Source: Caldilineales bacterium
GTDB lineage: Bacteria > Chloroflexota > Anaerolineae > J102
DNA: 64,000 nucleotides
Direction: 5' to 3'
Assembly (NCBI GenBank): GCA_024102915.1
Contig: JAGFJG010000044.1
Span: 22,788 to 86,787, forward strand
Of this stretch, positions 1-8,570 are shown in pieces. Position 1 is the first letter of the stretch, and every line of letters begins with the position of its first letter. The translations under genes were made by a program, and so were the position numbers. The notes under the pieces are model-generated. The model ran no database searches and was not told where the DNA came from. It saw only the letters and a list, made by a program, of their open reading frames with translations.

Positions 1-671
1 TTGGTGAGCAAAATCCGATTCTTGATGGCGTTGTTGCGGAAATTGTTGTCTGTGGTCAGCGTGCGGGCGTTGACTCGAACCACGCCGATCTGCGAAGCGG
101 CGGGATTGGCAGGGTCCAGAGAAATCTCGGCGGCTGCTTGATTGGTGATCCCGACCACTTCATTATCTGACCCGCGTAATACTTCCTGGATTCGGAAGCG
201 TGCTTCGGATTCTTCGGGGACGATGGTGAAGAGGATGGGGCCGGCGGAAGCCGCAGCCCCGGTCGATTCGCTCGACGATTCGGGGGATTTTTCCGCTTCT
301 GGGGCCGGGGCCGCTTCTTCGGCGGCGGGCGTCGGCAGGGGGGATTCCCCAGCGGATGGGGTTGCCAGCGGCGATTCGGCTGCGCCAGGGGCCTGTAGCG
401 GCGATTCAATCTGGGGGAAGCCATCTTCGTTCACCGGGGCCGTCTTGGGCTCTTCCTCGGCTTCAGCGGGAGCGGCGGCGGGCGCTTCCGTGGCGACGGC
501 TACGGCGTCCTCGCTACGTGTCTCCGAAACCGGCGTTGCTTCCTGCGAAATGGGCACGGCTTCGATGGGGGCGCTGGCATCGTCCGGCGTCCTGAAAACT
601 GAGAACAGGATAAGGCCAACAGCTATTATGGCAACGACGGCGACGATGATGATGATGTTTCTGGCGGTCAT
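1..671 (-). CDS. YceI-like membrane-anchored protein, 3' end cut by window edge
   Basis: This reading frame runs off the left edge, so only about 223 N-terminal residues are visible. It opens with MTARNIIIIVAVVAIIAVG, a single uncleaved membrane anchor or signal. A long low-complexity linker rich in Ala, Pro, Glu and Ser follows (about residues 28-142). Then comes the start of a YceI-type lipocalin-like fold: residues about 145-223 carry FTIVPEESEARFRIQEVL, later ISLDPANPAASQIGVVRV and NNFRNNAIKN, which match the family's first strands and its 'np..s.....v....t.....d...r' stretch. YceI proteins bind isoprenoid-type lipids and are exported. Start chosen at the ATG in front of the hydrophobic stretch, with GGAG upstream. 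The family call is from pattern; the function is unknown. Confidence 0.75.
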   Translation of the reverse strand, partial: MTARNIIIIVAVVAIIAVGLILFSVFRTPDDASAPIEAVPISQEATPVSETRSEDAVAVATEAPAAAPAEAEEEPKTAPVNEDGFPQIESPLQAPGAAESPLATPSAGESPLPTPAAEEAAPAPEAEKSPESSSESTGAAASAGPILFTIVPEESEARFRIQEVLRGSDNEVVGITNQAAAEISLDPANPAASQIGVVRVNARTLTTDNNFRNNAIKNRILLT

Positions 672-787
672 AGGTATTCAACTCCGGTGGGTCTTTGAAA
701 CGCGGCTGTTTTTGGATTCAAGGGCAGGGAACGTTTGAAATCCCTGAAATTGATCGAGAAGGTCAAGTCGTTCAGATGCGCTATCTT

Positions 788-2077
788 CTACGGACGCTCT
801 CCCAGTGTCAATTCTAACTCAACCAGTTTACCATTACGAAGCGATTTAATGTGAATAGTCTGTCCAACTGACGCATTCAATAACAGATAACTGTTCAAGT
901 CGGAGAAGCTGTTGATAGCCTGCCCGTCGATCTCGATGACGAGATCTCCCCCGCGACCGGTGTTCGGGTCCGCTGCACGCAGGCCGGCCACATCGGCTGG
1001 TCCGCCCGGCGTGATGCCTACAACATAAGCGCCCTGGATTTGGGGGAGATCATAGGCTTGCGCGTCCGCCAACGAAATCTCGTCGACAAAGCTCACGCCC
1101 ATGTGAGGATAGACGTATCCGCCCTCGGAAATGAGACTGGGCGCAATCCGCGCCACAGCCGCAGCCGGAATCGAAAAACCCACACCGGAATTCGTGCCGG
1201 TGTCGGTAGCAATCGCTGAATTCACGCCGACGACTTCGCCATCCAGATTCAACAATGGCCCGCCAGAATTGCCAGGGTTGATCGGGGCGTCGGTCTGGAT
1301 GACCTGGGGAAGGGAATAGGAACGGGCGAGCTGACTACGCCGGGAACGCAGGCTGCGGTCAAGCCCGCTGACAATGCCCAATGACATCGAGCCCTGTTCG
1401 CCAAAAGGATTGCCGATGGCGATCACAAACTGCCCCACCTGCACATCGCCGGGCGCGGCCAGGGGCAACGGCGTGATCTCGGCAGGCAGGTCCTGAACCT
1501 GCAGAACGGCCAGATCACTATCGATGTCTCTGCCGGTCAAGCGCGCTGAGCGGCGCTCGCCATTAGCGAAAACGACCTCGTAACTCTGCCCGCCATCCAC
1601 GACATGATTGTTGGTGACGATGTGGCCTTCATCGTCGAACACAAAGCCGCTGCCGCTGCCCACCGGCGGCACGATGATGTAAACGACCGCGGGATTGGTG
1701 CGGCGATACAGATCGATCAGCCTCTGTTCCAGTTCGACATCGACCTGCGCATCCCCGACCGTTTCACCGAACCCCACCTGCAATGTCGAGTCCCGCTGTT
1801 CGTTCTGAGCCTCAATCCGGGCCACTACCTGATCGATGATGGCGTTGACATCGATGCCGAGTTCGCTGCTGGCTGCCGCGGGCGTTGCCTGGGCCAGTCG
1901 CACCAAAACCTGATCGATAATGGCGTCGGTATCGACCGTCGCCGCCACAGGTTTTACCTCAACGAGAGGTTCCGTATCCTTTGGTACGCCGACAGTGCAG
2001 GCAGTGAGGGGGAGGACGAAGGCGAGGATGAGGGCGGCGAGGATCGCACGGGGGGATGTTCGTTTGGTTTGTGTCAT
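788..2077 (-). CDS. HtrA/DegP-type serine protease lipoprotein with PDZ domain
   Basis: 429 residues. The N terminus has a lipobox (PLTAC, Cys27), so the protein is predicted to be lipid-anchored outside the cell. A helical linker with two similar 'D.IIDQV..R' segments spans about residues 50-95. The S1C protease domain has His158 (in NNHVV), Asp188 (in DSDLAV) and Ser271 (in NPGNSGGP), the full catalytic triad. A PDZ domain lies at about 330-425, with YPHMGVSF near its start and DLVIEIDGQAINS inside it. HtrA proteins degrade or refold damaged exported proteins. Gene 2216-3007 lies upstream on the same strand, with two hairpins in the 138-base gap between them. The lipid anchor in place of a transmembrane helix is common in Chloroflexota-like lineages. 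Confidence 0.95.
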   Translation of the reverse strand: MTQTKRTSPRAILAALILAFVLPLTACTVGVPKDTEPLVEVKPVAATVDTDAIIDQVLVRLAQATPAAASSELGIDVNAIIDQVVARIEAQNEQRDSTLQVGFGETVGDAQVDVELEQRLIDLYRRTNPAVVYIIVPPVGSGSGFVFDDEGHIVTNNHVVDGGQSYEVVFANGERRSARLTGRDIDSDLAVLQVQDLPAEITPLPLAAPGDVQVGQFVIAIGNPFGEQGSMSLGIVSGLDRSLRSRRSQLARSYSLPQVIQTDAPINPGNSGGPLLNLDGEVVGVNSAIATDTGTNSGVGFSIPAAAVARIAPSLISEGGYVYPHMGVSFVDEISLADAQAYDLPQIQGAYVVGITPGGPADVAGLRAADPNTGRGGDLVIEIDGQAINSFSDLNSYLLLNASVGQTIHIKSLRNGKLVELELTLGERP

Positions 2078-2120
2078 GGCGTGTGTGGTGGGTGAATGGG
2101 GGTGGGTTGAGTGACGGCAG

Positions 2121-2205
2121 CGCCTGGCGCCACAGTGATCATGCGACGCCAGGCGACGGAGGAGGAGGCGAATGAGTGCGAAGGCGGCTATCGACCCGCA
2201 CTCAT
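2121..2205. other. two hairpins between two minus-strand surface-protein genes
   Basis: Two perfect 9-bp stems are visible: CGCCTGGCG (2121-2129) with CGCCAGGCG (2147-2155), and ATGAGTGCG (2172-2180) with CGCACTCAT (2197-2205). They lie just after the 3' end of the helical-repeat protein gene and before the HtrA gene on the minus strand. Neither is followed by a T-run, so they may mark a 3' end or a processing site rather than a classic intrinsic terminator. Confidence 0.5.
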
Positions 2206-2215
2206 CCTGGCGAGA

Positions 2216-3007
2216 TTAGAAGCTGGAGAAGGAAGAGGGTGTAGTTGTTGTGTTGTTATTGGGCGGGGTGACCTGAGGGCCGAATCCATGGCCGCGCATC
2301 CCTCCGAAACCAGGCATGCGACCGAATCCGCGCATGCCGCCAAAGCCGCGACCGGTATTGCTCAAGAGTTGATCCGCCTGTTCCTGGGTGATGACGCCAG
2401 CATCGACAGCGCCCTGGATCGCATCGCTGTACAGCGAGCGCACGTTATCTTGTAAGCCCTGCTCTTGCAGGTACTCTTGCAGATTCTGCATGGCCTTCAT
2501 CTGGTCGGCCTGTTCCTGGGTGATGCGGCCGGCTTCGACAGCGGCGGCCACGGCTGCGTCCTTAGCTTCGGTCTGTGCAGCTTGCAGTTCGTCAACCGAG
2601 ATGTTCAAAGCATCAGCCAAAAGGGCTTTCATGTCGATGGTGTCGCTTCCAAAGAACCTGAGGTGCAGGCCCTTGCCCATCAGCCCGAACGCACCCTGGC
2701 GCTCTTTCAGGGCGTCGGCCTGCGCCTGGGTGATCAGGCCATCGGCGACGGCCTGGTCGATGGCTGCTTCGGCAGCCTGTTGGTGGGCGGCCTGCAATTC
2801 TTCACTGGTGATGCCCAGGGCTTCGGCCAGATAATCATCGTCTGCTGCCTGGGGGCCGGCGATGCCAAAGCCGCCGCGTCCGCCCATGCCGCCCGGCCCG
2901 CCGTGTGCGGATGCAATTTGGGGAGCGGCGATGGCTCCAACTGCGGCGAAGGCCAGTACGGCTGCGGTGGCGGCCAGCCCGCCAATCCATTTCTTAGTCA
3001 GTTTCAT
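2216..3007 (-). CDS. secreted protein with repeated ITQ-QAD helical segments, function unknown
   Basis: 263 residues from the ATG at 3007, which has AGGAG nine bases upstream; a longer frame would start without a signal or ribosome site. Residues 1-34 form a Sec signal peptide ending near ASAHGG. The body holds three helix-turn-helix-like repeats, each with a 'LG/LNIS.eELqaA..eA...Ai..av..G.ITQ.QAD.lk' pattern: LITQAQADALKERQ, RITQEQADQMKAMQ and VITQEQADQLLS. The pattern resembles small secreted DUF2680-type proteins of Gram-positive bacteria. The C terminus is Gly/Met/Phe-rich with GMRGFGRMPGFGGMRG, followed by an Asn/Thr/Ser tail. A candidate -10 element (TATACT on the minus strand, 3171-3176) lies upstream. 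No enzymatic motif is visible. Confidence 0.8.
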   Translation of the reverse strand: MKLTKKWIGGLAATAAVLAFAAVGAIAAPQIASAHGGPGGMGGRGGFGIAGPQAADDDYLAEALGITSEELQAAHQQAAEAAIDQAVADGLITQAQADALKERQGAFGLMGKGLHLRFFGSDTIDMKALLADALNISVDELQAAQTEAKDAAVAAAVEAGRITQEQADQMKAMQNLQEYLQEQGLQDNVRSLYSDAIQGAVDAGVITQEQADQLLSNTGRGFGGMRGFGRMPGFGGMRGHGFGPQVTPPNNNTTTTPSSFSSF

Positions 3008-3039
3008 AGACGTGTCTCCTGAAGTTGAGAAGTTCACCT

Positions 3040-3319
3040 GAGTTCGGAGTTCCAAGTGTCGAGTTCCGAGTTGTCCGCCCGAGATCGGGTCGGTGTCCAA
3101 CTTTGAATCTGAAACTTTGAACTTCAAACTGAGGTTGGTGAATGTGCCGACATGTCGTAGCTATGAACTGAGTATAGAGGAGGACGATGAAGCGATGGTT
3201 TAGAAAATATGAAGAACATGTTGGAAAAATGCTAAGATTGGGGTGAAGGGTTTCATGTGTCACGTGTCATGTGTCATGTGTCAGGCGGCTTCAACCTGAA
3301 ACCTTCAACTTTCAACTAT
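3040..3319. repeat. four blocks of degenerate 7-base repeats filling a divergent intergenic region
   Basis: The 320-base gap 3008-3327 between divergent genes holds four runs with period exactly seven. Block 1, 3040-3074: GAGTTCG, GAGTTCC, AAGTGTC, GAGTTCC, GAGTTGT. Block 2, 3099-3133: AACTTTG, AATCTGA, AACTTTG, AACTTCA, AACTGAG. Block 3, 3251-3285: TTTCATG, TGTCACG, TGTCATG, TGTCATG, TGTCAGG. Block 4, 3292-3319: CAACCTG, AAACCTT, CAACTTT, CAACTAT. Blocks 1 and 2 are partly complementary. The last block ends nine bases before the start codon of the phosphoesterase gene. Nothing else recognisable lies in the gap except a candidate minus-strand -10 at 3171-3176. Confidence 0.85.
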
Positions 3320-3327
3320 ATCCCGAT

Positions 3328-4272
3328 ATGAATCGCAGGAATCTCATTCTCGTCACAATCATAGTCATAGCGCTGTTGATCGGCTGGTATCTGTGGCGGC
3401 ATTTCGGCCTCAACGTGTATGCCATTGACGCGCCTATCACCGCCAGTCCTTACGATTGCCAGGGTGGTGTGCGGTTCGCCGTGATTGGGGATTTTGGCGA
3501 TGCCGGGCCGGCGGAGGCAGGCGTGGCGGAATTGGTCGATAGCTGGCAGGTCGATTTTATCGTGACGGTGGGGGACAACAATTATCCCAACGGTGGCGCC
3601 GATACCATCGACGACAACATCGGCCGGTATTACCAGTCATACATTTATCCCTACCAGGGCGACTACGGCCCTGGCGCTGTCGAGAATCGCTTCTTCCCCG
3701 CCCTGGGCAATCACGACTGGCGAGACCCGACCCTGCAACCCTACCTGGATTACTTCACCCTGCCCGGCAACGAGCGCTATTACGATCTCGTGCGCGGCCC
3801 CGTCCATCTCTTCATCCTTGATAGCGACCCGCACGAGCCGGATGGCCGCACGGTCGATTCGGTGCAGGCTGCCTGGCTGCAAAGCCGACTGGCGGAATCG
3901 ACTTCGCCCTGGCAACTGGTGTTCATGCACCATCCGCCCTACGCTTCCTCACTCACCCGCGACAATGACGAGGAAGTGGCATGGCCCTTCACAGCCTGGG
4001 GCGCGGATGCCGTTTTCGCCGGACACCACCATTTCTACGAGCGCTTGCAGCACGACGGCATCCCCTATTTCGTGAATGGGCTGGGCGGCCGGGCGGGCGT
4101 GGTCAACCCCATCTACCGCTTCGGCCTACCCGCCGCCGGCAGCCAGGTGCGCTACAACCAGGATTATGGGGCGATGCTGGTCACCGCCGACGATAGCTGC
4201 GTGAATTATAGTTTTTACAACCGCAATGGCGAGTTGATCGATAGTTTGACATCTGAGAATTTGCAGCGGTGA
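3328..4272 (+). CDS. membrane-anchored calcineurin-like metallophosphoesterase
   Basis: 314 residues from the ATG at 3328; the in-frame upstream ATG lies inside the repeat region. The N terminus MNRRNLILVTIIVIALLIGWYLW is an anchor, so the enzyme should face outward. The metallophosphoesterase motifs appear in order: GDFGDAG, GDNNYPNGG, GNHDW, HHPPY and GHHHFYER. These supply the two-metal site of the purple-acid-phosphatase-like branch. Likely substrates are extracellular phosphate esters; the exact one cannot be told. It is followed by a strong bidirectional terminator shared with the convergent bacterioferritin gene. Confidence 0.9.
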   Translation: MNRRNLILVTIIVIALLIGWYLWRHFGLNVYAIDAPITASPYDCQGGVRFAVIGDFGDAGPAEAGVAELVDSWQVDFIVTVGDNNYPNGGADTIDDNIGRYYQSYIYPYQGDYGPGAVENRFFPALGNHDWRDPTLQPYLDYFTLPGNERYYDLVRGPVHLFILDSDPHEPDGRTVDSVQAAWLQSRLAESTSPWQLVFMHHPPYASSLTRDNDEEVAWPFTAWGADAVFAGHHHFYERLQHDGIPYFVNGLGGRAGVVNPIYRFGLPAAGSQVRYNQDYGAMLVTADDSCVNYSFYNRNGELIDSLTSENLQR

Positions 4273-4273
4273 T

Positions 4274-4360
4274 TGTCACTATCGAAGTGACAGTCACCTT
4301 ATCAACAACAAAAAACCGGCGCTCGACTGCCACATGGCGGCCTCAGCGCCGGTTTTATTT
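4274..4360. terminator. bidirectional intrinsic terminator between convergent genes
   Basis: A 12-bp stem AAAACCGGCGCT (4312-4323) pairs with AGCGCCGGTTTT (4345-4356). It has A-runs before it and T-runs after it, so it can work in both directions. A smaller hairpin TGTCACT/AGTGACA (4274-4292) lies just after the phosphoesterase stop codon. Confidence 0.88.
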
Positions 4361-4378
4361 GATGGGATGGTTTGAAGC

Positions 4379-4804
<426 letters not shown>

Positions 4805-4934
4805 TTTCGGCTCCTTTGTACGAATGAAATCGGAGGCCAGCACAACGATGACCTCAGATTGTGGTTGCTATTACCATCCTAGCATTGTTGGCGGAAATCG
4901 GAAAGGCTTACAAAACACGAGTGGCCGGAATGCA

Positions 4935-4976
4935 CCCCTTCTCCCGGCCAGGGAAAAGGGGGCGAGGGATGAGGGC
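4935..4976. repeat. REP-like palindromic element, copy 1
   Basis: CCCCTTCTCCCGGCCAGGG is followed by AAAAGGGGGCGAGGGATGAG. The pyrimidine-rich and purine-rich parts can fold on each other. The same design (CCCCTYT, CCGGCC, RGGGG, then GGGRTGAGGG) recurs at 20363-20400, so this is a dispersed family. It lies between the bacterioferritin gene and the next minus-strand gene's 3' end. Confidence 0.6.
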
Positions 4977-4995
4977 CGTCATGGACGCAGCAGTT

Positions 4996-5472
4996 TTATG
5001 CCGTCTGGGCGGATGGACTTGTTTTCTGCACCGCCTCATTGGTTTTGCGTAGGGCCACATGGTTATAGGTGGCGGCGATGGCCAGCAAAGCGCCAAAGGC
5101 CAGGATGCCGGGAGCCAGCAGCGGGGCGGCTCCGAACAGGGCATCGATGAATACAGTTGCCATGCTCGCGGCTGGCTTGATTTCTTGAGCGAATTCCAGA
5201 TTGCTTTCCAGGTGTTCCCAGCCGCCGAACAGGCTGCCGAAGACGATCACGGCCATGATGACGCGCAATCCCAATAGCCTGCTGCGGACCGGCCGCAGCC
5301 ACACCAGAGCGACGGCCACCAGGCCCAACGCGCAGAGGACGAAGGGGATGTACTGCGGCAGGCTGTCGAAGTGCTCGCTGAAAATCAGTTCGATGGGGGT
5401 GACAATGAAGACGGCGGCCGCCATGATCAGAAGGAACTGGCGTATGCGATTGAGTGTAGTCTTTTCGTCCAT
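4996..5472 (-). CDS. four-helix integral membrane protein, function unknown
   Basis: 158 residues starting MDEKTTLNRIRQFLLIMAAA. Four hydrophobic segments are visible at about 12-30, 43-61, 72-86 and 112-136, separated by short loops. The protein starts cytosolic and ends with a charged tail (RKTNEAVQKTSPSAQ). A single GGWEHLESN motif sits in the second loop. No family can be named. An intrinsic terminator at 5493-5523 separates it from the ComEA-like gene upstream on the same strand, so it should have its own promoter. Confidence 0.7.
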   Translation of the reverse strand: MDEKTTLNRIRQFLLIMAAAVFIVTPIELIFSEHFDSLPQYIPFVLCALGLVAVALVWLRPVRSRLLGLRVIMAVIVFGSLFGGWEHLESNLEFAQEIKPAASMATVFIDALFGAAPLLAPGILAFGALLAIAATYNHVALRKTNEAVQKTSPSAQTA

Positions 5473-5492
5473 GAGATGCGCTGCTCAAAAGA

Positions 5493-5523
5493 AGACCTGC
5501 CGGAATGGCCTGCCGGCAGGTCT
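5493..5523 (-). terminator. intrinsic terminator after the ComEA-like gene
   Basis: A perfect 11-bp stem AGACCTGCCGG/CCGGCAGGTCT has a 9-base loop. Read on the minus strand it is followed by TCTTTTGAGC, a short U-rich tail. It lies 23 bases past the 3' end of the ComEA-like gene. Confidence 0.8.
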
Positions 5524-5546
5524 GTCCGATACTATGCTGAATGGCG

Positions 5547-6119
5547 TCAGTTGGCGCTGAGATAACTGGCCGCGACCGCCAGATCAGCGTTGGGCACGCG
5601 TGCGGCCAGGACAGTCAGGAAGGCTTCGTTCGAGCCATAAGGACGCCCGGCCATCAGATCGGCGGCGATGGCGTCATCGACGCCGGGGATTTGCTTGAGC
5701 GTTTCCGCATCCGATTGATCGACCTGCACCGGCACGTAGACGTATTGTTCCCAGGCGGCGACCTGCGCATCGCCTACGTATTTGCCAATCTCGCTGCGGA
5801 ATTGCTGGATGCTGGCGTAGGGACGATATTCGAGGAATTCACGCACCATGCGGTTGGGGAAGTCGGGGATGGCGGAAAGGTATTCGTCGCCGCTGGCGGT
5901 GTTGAGATTCAGTTTGGTGTTGGCGATGGCCTCCGGCATTGAAACCGGTTCTGCGGCTGGCTGTTGGCTGGCGTTCGTGTCTGTGGTCTGGGTGATTTTG
6001 GAGACGGGGGCGGCTGTGGGAGCAGCGCTCTGGTTGGCCGAGACGGCGCCGCTGCAGGCGGCCAGGGCGACAGTGAGGAGAAGGATTGCAAAGGTTGGGA
6101 GAAAGTGTGTGCGTTTCAC
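5547..6119 (-). CDS. ComEA-like helix-hairpin-helix lipoprotein
   Basis: 190 residues from a GTG at 6119. This start puts the signal peptide VKRTHFLPTFAILLLTVALAAC at the front, with lipobox LAAC; the frame upstream lacks a signal. An Ala/Thr/Gln linker follows. Two tandem helix-hairpin-helix units come next: LNLNTASGDEYLSAIPDFPN..., and QSDAETLKQIPGVDDAIAADLM. The first has the 'LN.As..eL..iPgi....a..ii..R...' pattern of ComEA, the surface DNA receptor of competence systems. No comEC or pilus genes lie nearby, so a role in DNA uptake is only a possibility. It may equally bind other ligands. Confidence 0.75.
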   Translation of the reverse strand: MKRTHFLPTFAILLLTVALAACSGAVSANQSAAPTAAPVSKITQTTDTNASQQPAAEPVSMPEAIANTKLNLNTASGDEYLSAIPDFPNRMVREFLEYRPYASIQQFRSEIGKYVGDAQVAAWEQYVYVPVQVDQSDAETLKQIPGVDDAIAADLMAGRPYGSNEAFLTVLAARVPNADLAVAASYLSAN

Positions 6120-6339
6120 GAAAAGTATCTCTTTTGTCTGAGTAATGAGGCCGGATTCGTCGGGATCAGCGATGCCGGTCGGATGGTTGAATGAATTCGG
6201 AGGACGGTTCGGGAGTGAAAGCGGCGCCGGTGATTGACCAATCTTTCGCGCTCTGACCGAGCCCACAAGACAAGAGTATGCGCCTTTCGTGTTGCCGCAA
6301 GGTTAAGGAAATGTGTAGATTTGAAAACAGGCGGACACG

Positions 6340-7197
6340 TCAGCGAATCACGAGATCGTTGTCATAATCTGCCACATTCACCACCGGATAGTACGGCCCT
6401 TCGCCCTGCGCGGGCGTGAGCGTCAGAGAGCCAGCGCCGATGCCCGTATCGATGACGAGATCATTGGTCAACACCCGCATGTTCCCGCCATTCGCTGCGA
6501 CGTTTTCAGCCGCCTTCAGGATCAGCAATTCGCCCTGATCCCCCGCCTGCCGGAACAAACCCTCACCGGCCAGCCCATCCCGATCTTCCTCGAAATAGAA
6601 CTGCGTCGTCAGCACTTCCCTGCCGTCGAGCTTGACCTTGACGTGGATATGCTTGGGCCGGGGCTCGTAATAGCCAGGCGAGATCGTTCGGAAAGCGTAC
6701 CGGCCGTCCGCATCGGTTATTGATGTACCATAAAACTGGAAAGTCTGATCCCGACTGCCGGTGCTGGCATCGCCCGGATGATCATAGACGCCGTTGGCAT
6801 CGGTCTGCCAGAACTCCACCGCAGCATTGGCGACAGGCTCGCCGTTGGCATCGAGCACGCGCCCGGTCACAAGGATGACCTCGCCCTGCGCCTGAGGTTC
6901 ACCGGGAAACTCAGCAAGCAGCCGTTCGCCCAATGTCGGCGCCGACGTGGGTTCCGGTGTCGCCACCGGTATGGATGTGACAGTTGGTTCGGGCGTATCC
7001 GTGGGGTTAAGTTGCGCGGTCGGTTGTGGTGGCAAAGTGGGTTCGGGCGCTGGCGTGTCTGCGGGTGCAACCGTCGGAGCCGCCGTGGCGACTTCCACAA
7101 TCGGTACGGGCGTCGCAGCGCTGGTGCACGCAGCCAGAACTGCCAGTAACGCCAGTGAGAAGACAAGCAAAATCAGGTTGTTTCGTAAGTGTGTCAT
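6340..7197 (-). CDS. intradiol ring-cleavage dioxygenase-like lipoprotein
   Basis: 285 residues. Residues 1-24 are a lipoprotein signal ending LAAC. A long Pro/Thr-rich linker runs to about residue 90. The C-terminal domain matches the catechol/protocatechuate intradiol dioxygenase fold: GRVLDANGEPVANAAVEFWQ, then NGVYDHPG, TDADGRYAFRTISPG, and YEPRPKHIHVKV. The two Tyr and two His iron ligands (Tyr of GVY, Tyr of GYY, and both His of HIH) are all present. Unlike the classic enzymes it lacks the dimerising N-terminal helices and is exported, as in the secreted 'protocatechuate 3,4-dioxygenase-like' group. Aromatic substrate unknown. AAGGAGA precedes the ATG. Confidence 0.85.
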   Translation of the reverse strand: MTHLRNNLILLVFSLALLAVLAACTSAATPVPIVEVATAAPTVAPADTPAPEPTLPPQPTAQLNPTDTPEPTVTSIPVATPEPTSAPTLGERLLAEFPGEPQAQGEVILVTGRVLDANGEPVANAAVEFWQTDANGVYDHPGDASTGSRDQTFQFYGTSITDADGRYAFRTISPGYYEPRPKHIHVKVKLDGREVLTTQFYFEEDRDGLAGEGLFRQAGDQGELLILKAAENVAANGGNMRVLTNDLVIDTGIGAGSLTLTPAQGEGPYYPVVNVADYDNDLVIR

Positions 7198-7229
7198 AGG
7201 TTCTCCTTCCAGTTTGTGTGTGGGAGCTT

Positions 7230-7235
7230 ATTATA
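7230..7235 (-). promoter_or_regulatory. candidate -10 element for the dioxygenase lipoprotein gene
   Basis: TATAAT on the minus strand lies 33 bases before the start codon. No good -35 hexamer is seen at 16-18 bases. Confidence 0.4.
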
Positions 7236-7390
7236 ACCGGTCGGGCTGGGCGAGTGGTTTAAGAAATGTGAAGGGCACAGACAAGAGGAGATCGTGTCAT
7301 AGAAATAAGAGAGGCTGTCTAATAAATGTCACGCACATAACAGGTGATGAAATTGGAATTATGCTCACGATAAACGAATCATTTGTAACA

Positions 7391-7426
7391 TATAATACTT
7401 TTGCAAACGATTGCGCAAACGATTGC
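7391..7426 (+). promoter_or_regulatory. -10 element and two abutting LacI-family operators
   Basis: TATAAT (7391-7396) is followed by GCAAACGATTGC at 7403-7414 and an identical copy at 7415-7426, back to back. Each fits the LacI/PurR-type operator design GCAANCGNTTGC with a central CG. Their place just downstream of the -10 and 25 bases before the lacI-like start suggests autorepression of the whole sugar operon. The -35 is not clear. Confidence 0.8.
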
Positions 7427-7450
7427 TACTGCGTATTACCAAGGTGAGTC

Positions 7451-8458
7451 ATGGCAACGATGCGAGATGTAGCGGAGCGTGCAGGCGTTTCCGTGACATC
7501 CGTTTCCCATGTGATTAATGAGACCCGTGCCGTCAGTGATGAACTGCGAGCGCGGATTTTGGCGGCGATGAGCGAATTGGAGTATCAGCCGAATCGCCTG
7601 GCGCGCAGCTTGCGTAGTGGCAAATCACAGACCATCGGCATCATCATCCCCGACAATTCCAATCCGTTTTTCGCAGAGGTTGTGCGTGGCGTTGAAGCTA
7701 CTAGCTTTGCCTATGGCTACAGCCTGATTCTCTGCATCTCGAATGCCGATCTGGAAAAGGAAGAGCACTACATCGGCGTACTGATCGAGAAGCAGGTCGA
7801 TGGCATTCTCTTCATGGCTGTGGGCGCAAGCACGAACCAGATCCTTTCCTTACAACAACGACGGGTCCCTGTGGTGGTGGTCGACCGGGAGGTGGCGGGG
7901 GTAGCGGTGGATACGGTGCTGGCCGACAATGCGCGCGGCGGCTGGTTGGCCACGCGCCATCTCCTCGAACTCGGCCACAAGTGCATCGCCTGCATCACCG
8001 GTCACAATGCTTTTTCGTTAAGCGCCGAGCGTGTGGATGGCTACCGCCGGGCGTTGCACGATGCCGACATTCCGCCTGATGAAGCATTGATTGTCCCAGG
8101 AGATTTCAGCTTTGCCAGCGGTTATGATGCGATTCAGCATCTGCTGGCTTTGAGAGACGCGCCCACGGCCGTTTTTGCTTGCAATGATTATATGGCGGTC
8201 GGCGCTATTTGTGCGGCCGTCGAAATGGGACGCCTCGTTCCCGCCGATCTGTCGGTGATCGGTTTCGACGATGTCCTTCTCACGTCTTTTACCAATCCGC
8301 CCCTGACTACCATCGCCCAGCCTTGTTACGACATGGGGGTCGCTGCCGCCACCCTGTTGTTAGAACGAATGCATGACCCAGAATTACCCACACGCCGGCA
8401 GACATTGGGTATTGATTTGAAAGTTCGTGGTTCCACTGCACCTTTAGTCGGAGATTGA
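7451..8458 (+). CDS. LacI-family transcriptional regulator
   Basis: 335 residues. The N-terminal helix-turn-helix TMRDVAERAGVSVTSVSHVI and hinge helix PNRLARSLRSGKS are typical of the family. A periplasmic-binding-protein-like effector domain follows (about 60-330), with IGIIIPDNSNPFFAEVV at its start and VIGFDDVLLTSF near its end. The effector is probably the sugar imported by the next three genes. Two operators for this kind of protein lie just upstream. The stop codon falls inside a heptad-repeat arm. Confidence 0.95.
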   Translation: MATMRDVAERAGVSVTSVSHVINETRAVSDELRARILAAMSELEYQPNRLARSLRSGKSQTIGIIIPDNSNPFFAEVVRGVEATSFAYGYSLILCISNADLEKEEHYIGVLIEKQVDGILFMAVGASTNQILSLQQRRVPVVVVDREVAGVAVDTVLADNARGGWLATRHLLELGHKCIACITGHNAFSLSAERVDGYRRALHDADIPPDEALIVPGDFSFASGYDAIQHLLALRDAPTAVFACNDYMAVGAICAAVEMGRLVPADLSVIGFDDVLLTSFTNPPLTTIAQPCYDMGVAAATLLLERMHDPELPTRRQTLGIDLKVRGSTAPLVGD

Positions 8459-8520
8459 ATATTAATGATTGATTTGTTTGCATAACATGCGATTTAATCA
8501 TTAATCATCAATCTTTGATT
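8451..8520. repeat. heptad-repeat inverted element overlapping the lacI-like stop codon
   Basis: Left arm 8453-8473 reads GATTGAA, TATTAAT, GATTGAT. Right arm 8496-8516 reads AATCATT, AATCATC, AATCTTT. The arms are imperfect reverse complements, so the transcript can fold. The lacI-like TGA (8456-8458) is inside the left arm, and the next gene starts 50 bases after the right arm. Confidence 0.8.
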
Positions 8521-8570
8521 TTGCTTGATAAGTTGAAATAGTTGAAAAGATACCGACAGGAGCGCTTATA

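Noticed and set aside
142..738. 198-residue plus-strand frame rich in Ala, Ser and Gly
   Set aside because: It is the antisense of the low-complexity linker of the YceI-like gene, which has signal, domain and ribosome site on the minus strand.
3040..3319. CRISPR array
   Set aside because: The repeats are seven bases long, directly adjacent and degenerate, with no spacers of constant length and no cas genes in the window.
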